33,626 nt of DNA, taken from assembly GCA_017395245.1 (NCBI GenBank), contig JAFPVR010000018.1:1-33626 (forward strand). Reading direction: 5' to 3'. How positions within the stretch are numbered: the first letter of the stretch is position 1; the number at the start of each line of letters is the position of its first letter. This document shows positions 25,282-32,111 of the stretch, piece by piece. Below the pieces are notes generated by a model. That model was not told the DNA's origin, did not search any database, and was given only the letters and a program-made list of their open reading frames with translations. Origin of the DNA: Bacteroidales bacterium. Its GTDB lineage: Bacteria; Bacteroidota; Bacteroidia; Bacteroidales; WCHB1-69. Both the position numbers and the translations under genes were made by a program.

Positions 25282-25383
25282 AAAAACATATTCATCGAGC
25301 CGCCCCGGCAGGGGCAAAAGCTCGGTAGCCCGGTACAAGGCGCAGCAGCAGTGCCGGGAAAAATGTCAAAGTCAACAATCATT

Positions 25384-26802
25384 ATGGAAAATACAGTCGC
25401 ATCCATAGAACAACGAATCGAAGAAAACTTCAAGGAAGGCGCACAACAGATCAAAAGCCTGAACCGTAAGACCTTCCGCATGGGCGGTGTCCACCCCGAC
25501 GCCAACAAGTTCGCCCACTCCGCACCGGTGGAAACCTTCCCCCTGCCCGACGAGGCCGTGGTCTACATGACCCAACACCTCGGCTCCCCCGCCACCCCCA
25601 TCGTCCAGAAGGGTGACAAGGTGAAGGTAGGACAGCTCATTGGAAAGGCCGAGTCGTTCGTCTGCGCCAACATCCACGCCCCCATCTCCGGAACCGTCGT
25701 CAAAATCGACCAGGTGGCCGACATCACCGGCTACAAAAAGCCCGCCATCGTCATCAAGCGCGAAGGCGACGAATGGGACGAGAGCATCGACACCTCGTTG
25801 GACATCATCCATGACATCAAGCTCAAGACCAAAGAGGAGATTATCGAGCGCATGAAAGACCGCGGTATCGTCGGTCTGGGCGGCGCCTGCTTCCCGACTC
25901 ATATCAAGTATATGTTGAAGCCGGAGCAGAAATGCGAATACCTGATCATCAACGCCGCCGAGTGCGAGCCCTACATCTCCACCGACAACCGCGTCATCCT
26001 GGAGCGTTGCGAGCAGTGCATGATCGGCATTGAAATCGCGCTCATCGCTTCAGGTGCCCCGAAGGCCATCATCGGCATCGAGGCCAACAAGCCCCGCGCC
26101 ATCGCCATGCTGATGGAAGCTGCCAAACGCTATCCCAACATCGAAGTGCAGCCGCTGCGCATCAAATACCCGCAAGGCGCCGAAAAACAGCTCATCAAGG
26201 CCATCACCGGCCGCAGCGTGCCGAACGGAGCCCTGCCAATTTCCGTGGGCTGCATCGTCAACAACATCACCACGATGTACACCATCTACTTAGCCGTGCA
26301 GAAGAACAAGCCGATTGTGCAAACTTACACGACGGTCTCCGGCCGTTCACTGACTCCCGACCAGTGCAAGAACTACCGTCTCCGCATCGGCACCCCGATT
26401 CTGAGCGTGTTACAGTCGGTGGGCATCCCCGAGGACACCGGCAAGATCATCTCCGGCGGCCCGATGATGGGCAAGGCCATCGCCAACTTGGGGGCCTACA
26501 CCGCCAAGGGCATGTCGAGCCTCCTGTTCATGAAGGACGAGGAGAGCGTGCGCGGCGAGGTGCATCCGTGTCTGCGCTGCGGCAAGTGCGTGAGCGTCTG
26601 TCCGATGGGCCTCGAACCCTACATGCTGCACACCTTCACGGATCTCAAACGCTGGGACGACACCGAGAAGTACGGCATCATGAACTGCATCGAGTGCGGT
26701 TCCTGCTCGTTCATCTGTCCCTCCAACCGCCCGATTCTGGATATGATCCGCGTCGGCAAAGCCAAGACCGGCGGCATCATCCGGGCCCGCAACGCAAAAT
26801 AA
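25384..26802 (+). CDS. rnfC: Rnf electron transport complex subunit C
   Basis: A 472-residue NADH/FMN-binding subunit of the Rnf complex. After a roughly 27-residue extension the family start RKTFRMGGVHPDANKF is clear. Next come the lipoyl-like HAPISGTVVKI segment, the glycine-rich GIVGLGGACFPTHIKY and NAAECEPYISTDNRVI, which build the NADH/FMN site. Two 4Fe-4S motifs close the protein (CLRCGKCVSVCPMG, CIECGSCSFICPSNRP). ATG 25363 is an alternative start adding seven residues. A strong terminator follows 23 bp after the stop, so rnfDGEA cannot be co-transcribed here. Coordinates of the 5' end are uncertain by 21-33 bp. Confidence 0.95.
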   Translation: MENTVASIEQRIEENFKEGAQQIKSLNRKTFRMGGVHPDANKFAHSAPVETFPLPDEAVVYMTQHLGSPATPIVQKGDKVKVGQLIGKAESFVCANIHAPISGTVVKIDQVADITGYKKPAIVIKREGDEWDESIDTSLDIIHDIKLKTKEEIIERMKDRGIVGLGGACFPTHIKYMLKPEQKCEYLIINAAECEPYISTDNRVILERCEQCMIGIEIALIASGAPKAIIGIEANKPRAIAMLMEAAKRYPNIEVQPLRIKYPQGAEKQLIKAITGRSVPNGALPISVGCIVNNITTMYTIYLAVQKNKPIVQTYTTVSGRSLTPDQCKNYRLRIGTPILSVLQSVGIPEDTGKIISGGPMMGKAIANLGAYTAKGMSSLLFMKDEESVRGEVHPCLRCGKCVSVCPMGLEPYMLHTFTDLKRWDDTEKYGIMNCIECGSCSFICPSNRPILDMIRVGKAKTGGIIRARNAK

Positions 26803-26825
26803 TCGAACTTACCTTATTTATCTAT

Positions 26826-26865
26826 AAAAAACGTTTCCGTCGATTGGCGGAAACGTTTTTATTTT
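26826..26865 (+). terminator. Intrinsic terminator after rnfC
   Basis: ACGTTTCCG and CGGAAACGT form a 9-bp stem around TCGATTGG, extended by A-run/T-run pairing, then TTTTATTTT. Confidence 0.92.
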
Positions 26866-26891
26866 ACTATAAGACATAACACCGATATAAA

Positions 26892-26934
26892 TTGTAGTAA
26901 AAATAGCGACAATTTGTGGTAAAAATAGCGACAA
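26892..26934. promoter_or_regulatory. Two 21-bp direct repeats, possible operator
   Basis: TTGTAGTAAAAATAGCGACAA (26892-26912) repeats at 26914-26934 with one change, spaced exactly 22 bp. Each copy is an imperfect dyad (TTGTNG...CGACAA). They precede the HTH gene promoter by about 70 bp and could bind a regulator on one face of the helix. Confidence 0.5.
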
Positions 26935-27006
26935 CACCTTTTAAAAAGTTCCCGATTTATTTTGCAACTTTGTATTTTGCATTGTCAACCGTTTTGAAAG
27001 GGTTGG

Positions 27007-27014
27007 TAAATTTG
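27007..27014 (+). promoter_or_regulatory. Promoter -7 box for the small HTH gene
   Basis: TAAATTTG matches TAnnTTTG, with a TTG 22 bp upstream as the -33 element. A second, less exact box (TATTTTG) lies at 26973. Confidence 0.45.
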
Positions 27015-27077
27015 CGAAACATTTAACAATAATGGGGAATTCGGGGCTGCGGGCATTATTCAAAAAAACAGGTGATT

Positions 27078-27380
27078 ATGCGCAATAATGCGGTATTTTT
27101 GGATGAAATTCCAGAGAAAGACTACCATGTCGGCCAAAGAATCTTGACCGTTCTGAAAGAGGGGGGTCGGGGTGTCACATGGTTTGCGGAAAGGATGAAC
27201 AGCGACCGCAGCAACATGTACAAGATGCTCGCGCGCCCCCATCTGAACTCGGAGTTCATCCTCCGCGCCTCCCTAATCCTGGATCACGACTTTTTCAAGG
27301 ACATCTCAGAGTGGATGAAAAGCGTGAAAAGTGAAAATCAGCAAGTGTTGATTGACAAAAAGAGTCCCAAAAGAGTCTAA
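27078..27380 (+). CDS. Small HTH DNA-binding protein (Cro/XRE-like)
   Basis: A 100-residue protein starting at ATG 27078 (GTG 27072 is possible). Residues 17-65 read like a lambda-repressor-type helix-turn-helix: VGQRILTVLKEGGRGVTWF, then AERMNSDRSNMYKMLARP and FILRASLILDHDFFKDI. This pattern is common in small Bacteroidetes regulators. The C-terminus is basic. It stands alone behind its own promoter and two 21-bp repeats, which may be its own operator. Target genes are unknown; the sigma factor operon starts 140 bp downstream. Confidence 0.7.
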   Translation: MRNNAVFLDEIPEKDYHVGQRILTVLKEGGRGVTWFAERMNSDRSNMYKMLARPHLNSEFILRASLILDHDFFKDISEWMKSVKSENQQVLIDKKSPKRV

Positions 27381-27393
27381 GAAGGGTTCAAGA

Positions 27394-27410
27394 AGAGGTG
27401 GCTCGCCTCT
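27394..27410. other. Hairpin between HTH gene and sigma factor gene
   Basis: AGAGGTG, loop GCT and CGCCTCT form a 7-bp stem with one wobble. There is no T-run after it, so it is at best a weak terminator. Confidence 0.3.
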
Positions 27411-27442
27411 AATGTTTCGCGGAACACAACGAAAAAAAAATG

Positions 27443-27450
27443 TATCTTTG
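27443..27450 (+). promoter_or_regulatory. Promoter -7 box for the sigma factor operon
   Basis: TATCTTTG matches TAnnTTTG, 72 bp upstream of the sigma factor start. Confidence 0.65.
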
Positions 27451-27521
27451 CACCGTCACTTCCCGCGGGAAAATGAAGTCCGGGAAGTGCGGAATCAAAC
27501 AACCTCATCGAGTAAACCAAT

Positions 27522-28136
27522 ATGGCCGACATCCGCATATACGCCGAAGACCTGCAAATCGCCCGCGCGCTCATCCAGCGCGACGAGGATGTGACGCGCC
27601 AATATTTCTACCAGCAATGCTATCCACTGTTCAAGTCGGTGTTCGACCACTACTACACGGACTGTAGCAGCTGCAAGGAATTCATCGATGAAATATACGT
27701 GTTGGTGATGACCCCGAGCCGCCTCAACGGACGCTGCCAGTTGGAGAGCTTCCGAGGGGAGAGCACGCTGACTTCCTGGCTCAAAACCGTAAGCGTACGC
27801 TACTGCTACGAAAGATTTGAACGGAAAGAACGCATGCCCCTCACGGAACTGTATCTGCCGGACGACGAGAACGACCATCCCAGCCACAACGACGCGCTAT
27901 TGGGGGTTACGGACCCCGACCTCGGCAGCCTCAACCTCAGCGACGTGCTGACTATCCTCGCCATGATGCCCAACAAACGCTACAGCACGCTAATCCGACT
28001 ACGTTATTTGGAGGAGATGAGCAACGAGGAGACCGCCGAAATGATGGGCATGTCCCTCGACAACTACTATAACAAGCACAAACTGGCCAAAGCCCAGTTC
28101 GAACAGGTGCTTAGAAAGGAGATTCATTATGAATAA
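27522..28136 (+). CDS. Sigma-70 family (ECF-like) RNA polymerase sigma factor
   Basis: A 204-residue two-domain sigma factor. The region-2-like part includes FIDEIYVLVMTPSRL and ESFRGESTLTSWLKTVSVRY (residues 67-86 or so), matching the -10-binding helices of ECF sigma factors. The region-4-like part runs from about residue 145 and contains RLRYLEEMSNEETAEMMGMS, a helix-turn-helix that would contact the -35 region. The acidic linker PDDENDHPSHND separates them. Its last 8 bp overlap the next gene, a common arrangement for a sigma factor with its regulator. It should redirect transcription to a small gene set; targets cannot be read here. Confidence 0.85.
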   Translation: MADIRIYAEDLQIARALIQRDEDVTRQYFYQQCYPLFKSVFDHYYTDCSSCKEFIDEIYVLVMTPSRLNGRCQLESFRGESTLTSWLKTVSVRYCYERFERKERMPLTELYLPDDENDHPSHNDALLGVTDPDLGSLNLSDVLTILAMMPNKRYSTLIRLRYLEEMSNEETAEMMGMSLDNYYNKHKLAKAQFEQVLRKEIHYE

Positions 28137-28527
28137 GCCTATCCCATTGTCTATGAAATCGGAAAAAATGGCCGCCTATATGGACGGCAACATGGACGAC
28201 AACGATTTACGCAAGATGTCGAAAATAATCCGCGAAAACGCTGGTCTGCGGGAAATTTTGGACATCTGCGACGAAGTTGACGCGGACATGGAAGCATTCA
28301 CGGGACAAGGATTCGAGCTTCCAGATGACATCAAGGACCCGGAATTGAAGTTTCCCGACCCATCGCTCTACAATATTCCCTTGAGAGGCCTCGGCATGGT
28401 CGGGGCTGTGGCCAATGTGGCCATGTGCGCCGCCGATTGCGCAGAACCAGCACCCGAAGACGAGGACAACGGCATCGCCGCCCGCCTGAAAGACCTGATG
28501 GACGGTCTCTTTGACAACAAATCCTGA
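28129..28527 (+). CDS. Small acidic protein, possible anti-sigma or sigma partner
   Basis: A 132-residue acidic protein that I do not recognise. The N-terminal 45 residues (KMAAYMDGNMDDNDLRKMSK, then IIRENAGLREILDICDEVD) resemble the short helical N-terminus of anti-sigma factors. There is no zinc-binding HxxxCxxC motif. A weakly hydrophobic stretch LGMVGAVANVAMCAADCA lies near residues 87-104, perhaps too short and polar for a membrane helix. Overlap of its start with the sigma factor stop argues for coupled translation and a 1:1 partnership. Role as an anti-sigma factor is an inference from position. Confidence 0.65.
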   Translation: MNKPIPLSMKSEKMAAYMDGNMDDNDLRKMSKIIRENAGLREILDICDEVDADMEAFTGQGFELPDDIKDPELKFPDPSLYNIPLRGLGMVGAVANVAMCAADCAEPAPEDEDNGIAARLKDLMDGLFDNKS

Positions 28528-28565
28528 CCAGCGGCACAGCTGCGGCTCAATACAAAGCGAGAACT

Positions 28566-29594
28566 ATGCCCATTAACAGAAATGCCCTGATGCGATACAA
28601 GGTCATCGACCGGATGCTGCGGCACGGCAAAGAGGCCTCACTCGACGAATTGGTATTTGCCTGCACCGACGAACTTCGGAAAGAAATCTCCTACGCAAGT
28701 GTCAGCCGCCGCACGGTGCAACACGACATCCAGGAGATGCGCTATTCCGAGGTGCTCGGCTACTACGCCCCCATCGTGGTGGTGAACCGTAAGTTCTACT
28801 GCTATGAGGATCCCGACTACACCATTGCCAAGGTACCGCTGTCGTCCGAGGACTTGCTGCGGCTTACCGAGGCTGTTGATCTGTTGAAGCAGATGAGTGC
28901 TTCGAAAGGATTTGATGGGGTGGAAGATGTGGTAAACCGCCTGGAAGACCACCTGGCCTCGATTCGCCATAAGGCGGACCCTGTCATTTACTTGGAAAGC
29001 AACGAGCGGCTGAAGGGGTTGGAGTATATGACCACCCTGCACGAAGCCATTGTGGAGCGCACCGCGCTGGCCGTCACCTACCAGCCGTTCCAGTTTCCTG
29101 AACCGATGGAATTTCTGTTCTCTCCATATATATTAAAGGAATTCCGCAACCGCTGGTTCGTATTCGGCCACCGGCACGACAGCAACAATCCCTCCATCAT
29201 CAATCTGGCGCTGGACCGCATTGTGCAGCTCAACGATGCCCCGAAGGACACGCCCTACCTTCCTGACAAGGCATTCAATCCTAACGAGTACTTCCGCGAC
29301 TTCGTGGGTGTGACCCGCGGCGAGGGCAAACCCGTGCATGTGGTTTTCAAAGTGGATGGAAAAGACGCGCCGTATGTTCGCACCAAACCGCTGCATCAGA
29401 GCCAGCATGAGGTCGGAATTGAGGACGATGGATGCGTGATTTTCAGCATCGACGTGATTCCGAACCATGAATTGGAACGCGATTTGCTCGGTTTTGGCGA
29501 CGGCCTCACGGTCATTTCGCCCAGCAAACTGCGCAAACGACTTCTTGAACGAATTCGTAAGTCGCTGAAACAGTACCGTTTACAAGACAAATAA
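28566..29594 (+). CDS. WYL-domain transcriptional regulator
   Basis: A 342-residue regulator with an N-terminal winged HTH (about residues 1-70, with SYASVSRRTVQHDIQEM as the recognition region) and a WYL ligand-sensing domain (about residues 150-240). In the latter, LFSPYILKEFRNRWFVFGHR replaces the literal WYL motif, as is usual in Bacteroidetes members. A C-terminal WCX-like part follows. WYL proteins sense nucleic acid or nucleotide ligands in several DNA-damage and defence systems. It lies just upstream of the structured RNA and the Ro60 gene. An inverted repeat at 29617-29639, over the RNA promoter, is a candidate operator. Whether it activates or represses cannot be told. Confidence 0.9.
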   Translation: MPINRNALMRYKVIDRMLRHGKEASLDELVFACTDELRKEISYASVSRRTVQHDIQEMRYSEVLGYYAPIVVVNRKFYCYEDPDYTIAKVPLSSEDLLRLTEAVDLLKQMSASKGFDGVEDVVNRLEDHLASIRHKADPVIYLESNERLKGLEYMTTLHEAIVERTALAVTYQPFQFPEPMEFLFSPYILKEFRNRWFVFGHRHDSNNPSIINLALDRIVQLNDAPKDTPYLPDKAFNPNEYFRDFVGVTRGEGKPVHVVFKVDGKDAPYVRTKPLHQSQHEVGIEDDGCVIFSIDVIPNHELERDLLGFGDGLTVISPSKLRKRLLERIRKSLKQYRLQDK

Positions 29595-29616
29595 TTTTTT
29601 TTGAAGTATTTTTTCT

Positions 29617-29639
29617 ACTACGCAGTAAAGCTGCGCAGT
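29617..29639. promoter_or_regulatory. Inverted repeat overlapping the RNA promoter, candidate operator
   Basis: ACTACGCAG, loop TAAAG and CTGCGCAGT pair over 9 positions with one mismatch. It covers the expected -33 region of the TATTTTTG promoter at 29647. It could be a WYL-regulator operator or, less likely, the terminator hairpin of the WYL gene (no T-run follows). Confidence 0.45.
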
Positions 29640-29646
29640 ACGGCTG

Positions 29647-29654
29647 TATTTTTG
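29647..29654 (+). promoter_or_regulatory. Promoter -7 box for the structured RNA
   Basis: TATTTTTG matches TAnnTTTG. The predicted transcription start (29661-29663) lies just before the closing stem of the RNA. Confidence 0.6.
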
Positions 29655-29660
29655 CATTCG

Positions 29661-29854
29661 AAAAACAAAGGGGCGGTTGACGCTCCGGGAGAGTTACTTC
29701 GAAAATATCACTGGATAATGGTAGGTCAAGAAGGCAGATTCTCATCTCCGTCCGGTGCTTGCGCCGGAAGACCTTGGATGATTCGTCATCAGATAATTAT
29801 TAAAACACTCTCCTACCGTTCCGCAAGGAACAATCTCGCCGCCCCTGTTTTTTT
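29661..29854 (+). ncRNA. Candidate Y RNA next to the Ro60 gene
   Basis: A region of about 190 nt with no credible ORF folds into a closed structure by eye. The ends AGGGGCGG (29669-29676) and CCGCCCCT (29839-29846) pair over 8 bp and run into T7. Inside are TTG/CAA next to a bulge, a hairpin GTTCC-GCAA-GGAAC (29818-29831) as an alternative to part of that helix, a helix GGGAGAGT/ACTCTCCT (29687-29694 with 29807-29814) and ATAAT/ATTAT. AGGTC/GACCT (29723-29727 with 29770-29774) then closes two hairpins, one with AGAT-TCTC-ATCT and one with TCCGGTG-CTTG-CGCCGGA. It has its own TAnnTTTG promoter and U-run end and lies 31 bp before a Ro60 gene. Bacterial Y RNAs are encoded beside rsr and carry a terminal Ro-binding stem with a branched, tRNA-like module; the match in place and layout is good, but no primary-sequence family match was tested. 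A cis-acting leader/attenuator of rsr is the main alternative. Confidence 0.6.
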
Positions 29855-29885
29855 GAATGTTCTTTGAAACAATGTATAACTGCTT

Positions 29886-31778
29886 ATGAGTTATAACAAA
29901 CAGCTTTGTTATAACGATTTGACCCAAAACCATGAAAGTGCCAAGGCTTGGCGTATGACTCCCGAATGGGAACTCTACACCACCGTGGTCACCACCATGG
30001 GTACGGAGGACAAGTTCTATGAGAAAGGCGAGGACCGCGTGAGGCGTATTGCCGAACTGGTACGTAAGGTGGATGCTGAGTTTGTGGCTCAGTTAGCTGT
30101 TTACGCCCGTGAGGAGATGCATCTGCGCAGCGTGCCGATGCTGCTGTTAGTGGAATTGGCCAACTGTCACCGAGGCGATTCGCTCGTAAGCCGGGCGGTG
30201 AGCCGTACCGTGCAGCGTGCCGACGAGATCACGGAACTGCTGATGTGCTACCAATGGCGTATGGGCAGAAAAGGGCTCCGACGGCTGAGCAGCCAGCTCC
30301 GCAAGGGGCTGGCGGAAGCGTTCAACCGCTTCGACGAGTACCAGTTTGCCAAGTACAACCGCACCGACCGCAAGGTCACCCTGCGAGACGCTCTGCTGAT
30401 AGTGCACCCGAAGCCGAAGGACAAGACGCAAGGCGAGCTCTTCCGCAAGATTCTGAACGGCAGTCTGGAGACACCCTACACTTGGGAAACCGAGTTGTCG
30501 GCGGTGGGCCAGCGTTGTTCGGTGTCGGGCAAAGACAAGGCCGAAGCCAAGCGTGAGGCGTGGCATCAACTGGTCGAAAGCCGACGCATGGGCTACATGG
30601 CCACGTTGCGGAACCTGCGCAACATGCTCAAACTTCGTCTTGACGACGAAAGCATGCAGCAAGTGTGCGACTACCTCGCAGACCCCGACGCCGTGCGAAA
30701 GAGCAAACAGCTGCCGTTCCGCTTCCTGTCGGCCTACATTGAGCTTGTGGGAAACCAACACCCGTATTACTTCCGACATCCTCTCCAGCCACAATTGGAT
30801 GAGGTCCTAAGAAAGATCGGAAAAATTGAAAGGAGCATGGAGGAGTGGGAAAACGGTTGTTTTCGGGTTCCTGTCAGAAAGGTGAAGAGGTATTCTACGT
30901 TGGGCGACCAGTGTTTGGGAAGCCTCGCGGCTCTTCCGAAAGAGTTGGAACTTCGAGCGTGGACGAACCATCGCCGCTGCTATGAGATGGAGAAAATACA
31001 TATTGACACCCCTTCCGAAAGATACCTCTTGAAGCAGAAACACGCCAAAAGAAGGCTTTACGGGCTCAAAAGGCGCAAAGCGGCTCTCGAAAAGGTGATT
31101 TCAAGGAGTGACATCGAACGGATGGCTCGAAAATGGGGCGAAAACGGCATTCGGATTGTCCAGGCTCTGGAGACGGCCGTTCGTCACACGGCCGACAACA
31201 TCCGCGGGTTCGACAAGAATACGCGTGTGCTGCTCGCCAGTGACACTTCCGGGTCCATGTATCAGCCTGTCAGCCAGAACAGCTCGGTGATGTGCTACCA
31301 TATCGGTCTGCTGCTCTCCATGCTGATGCGCCATCGGTGTGAAAATGTGGTGGCCGGCATGTTCGCCAACATCTGGAAAGATTACAATTTCCCCTCGGAC
31401 AACATCCTCCGAAACACCCTTGACATGATTTCCCATGCAGGTGAGGTAGGCTATACCACCAACGGCTACAAAGTCATCGACTGGCTCATCAGCGAAAACC
31501 GTGTGATGGACAAGGTGATGCTCTTTACCGACTGCGAGCTTTGGGACAGCCATAATGGAGGGAATGACTTGGCAAAGAGTTGGGGGATGTACAAGAAACT
31601 CGCACCCGATGCCAAGCTTTACCTCTTCAACCTCGCCGGCTATGGGACCAGTCCTGTCAGCATGAAGCGCAACGATGTGTTCTGCATTTCAGGCTGGAGC
31701 GACAAGGTGTTCGACATTCTCGCAGCTCTGGAAAATGGTGAAAACGCTATCGACACGATCCGCCGGATCGTCGTATAG
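29886..31778 (+). CDS. rsr: Ro60-family RNA-binding protein (Rsr; TROVE + vWA)
   Basis: A 630-residue Ro60 orthologue. The TROVE module covers about residues 15-310 and includes ELVRKVDAEFVAQLAVYARE, helical repeats that form the RNA-binding ring, and the LPFRFLSAYIE segment (about 276-286). The C-terminal vWA-like domain has the metal-binding DTSGSM at residues 453-458. Ro60 proteins bind misfolded RNAs and Y RNAs, and in bacteria assist RNA decay and stress survival. At 630 residues it is about 100 longer than typical (about 520-540). The extra part lies at residues 310-415 between TROVE and vWA and is rich in Lys/Arg (for example KQKHAKRRLYGLKRRK). No rtcB or PNPase gene is in the window. 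The upstream structured RNA is its likely partner. Confidence 0.93.
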   Translation: MSYNKQLCYNDLTQNHESAKAWRMTPEWELYTTVVTTMGTEDKFYEKGEDRVRRIAELVRKVDAEFVAQLAVYAREEMHLRSVPMLLLVELANCHRGDSLVSRAVSRTVQRADEITELLMCYQWRMGRKGLRRLSSQLRKGLAEAFNRFDEYQFAKYNRTDRKVTLRDALLIVHPKPKDKTQGELFRKILNGSLETPYTWETELSAVGQRCSVSGKDKAEAKREAWHQLVESRRMGYMATLRNLRNMLKLRLDDESMQQVCDYLADPDAVRKSKQLPFRFLSAYIELVGNQHPYYFRHPLQPQLDEVLRKIGKIERSMEEWENGCFRVPVRKVKRYSTLGDQCLGSLAALPKELELRAWTNHRRCYEMEKIHIDTPSERYLLKQKHAKRRLYGLKRRKAALEKVISRSDIERMARKWGENGIRIVQALETAVRHTADNIRGFDKNTRVLLASDTSGSMYQPVSQNSSVMCYHIGLLLSMLMRHRCENVVAGMFANIWKDYNFPSDNILRNTLDMISHAGEVGYTTNGYKVIDWLISENRVMDKVMLFTDCELWDSHNGGNDLAKSWGMYKKLAPDAKLYLFNLAGYGTSPVSMKRNDVFCISGWSDKVFDILAALENGENAIDTIRRIVV

Positions 31779-31879
31779 CAAAGGTCAAATGCGTTACGAC
31801 AAAGGCTTGGGGAGAGGCTTCCGGGATGGGGGCCGCCCCGCAGATTTCCCCCGCAAGGGGTTCCGGCGGAAAAAAGCTT
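31779..31879 (+). other. GC-rich structured 3' region after rsr, possible second small RNA
   Basis: No ORF is credible. GGGG-gccg-CCCC and CCCC-cgcaa-GGGG hairpins lie inside an outer CCGCC/GGCGG or GCTTCCG/CGGAA pairing, directly before the terminator. No promoter box is seen, so it would be made by processing of the rsr message, or is simply a structured 3' UTR. Confidence 0.3.
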
Positions 31880-31915
31880 GCCCGGACATCCGTAACAGGA
31901 GTCCGGGCTTTTTTT
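31880..31915 (+). terminator. Intrinsic terminator of rsr
   Basis: GCCCGGAC and GTCCGGGC form an 8-bp perfect stem around a 13-nt loop, followed by seven T. Confidence 0.9.
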
Positions 31916-31956
31916 GTTAACAACACACTTTTGTTTCTATTATTGATGGCATACCA

Positions 31957-32099
31957 TTGAGCCGTACTTGAGCCGTAGCAGGCAAGTCTTTCCCAAGTCC
32001 TACCCAAGTCAAAAGGGCTTGGGTGAGTATGGCTACTACTTGGGTACTACTTGGGTACTACTTGGGTACTACTTGGGTACTACTTGGGTACTACTTGGG
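31957..32099. repeat. 11-bp phased repeat array
   Basis: Left part: TTGAGCCGTAC, TTGAGCCGTAG, CAGGCAAGTCT, TTCCCAAGTCC and TACCCAAGTCA, each 11 bp. After a 22-bp gap, TACTACTTGGG is repeated six times (32034-32099). ACTTGGG is the reverse complement of CCCAAGT on the left, so the two parts can fold together. Confidence 0.92.
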
Positions 32100-32111
32100 T
32101 GTGCCTTGCCT

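Noticed and set aside
24475-25338. 287-codon minus-strand ORF opposite rnfB
   Set aside because: Shadow of the cysteine-rich rnfB codons; Ala/Gly/Val-rich with no family.
25282-25383. Small RNA or attenuator between rnfB and rnfC
   Set aside because: Only modest GC-rich pairing and no T-run; nothing to distinguish it from an ordinary spacer.
29601-29867. 88-codon ORF over the structured RNA
   Set aside because: Composition and translation do not look like protein, the region folds strongly and it ends in a T-run; better explained as RNA.
31957-32099. CRISPR array
   Set aside because: Units are 11 bp with no spacers, and no cas genes are present. The same holds for the 7-bp arrays.
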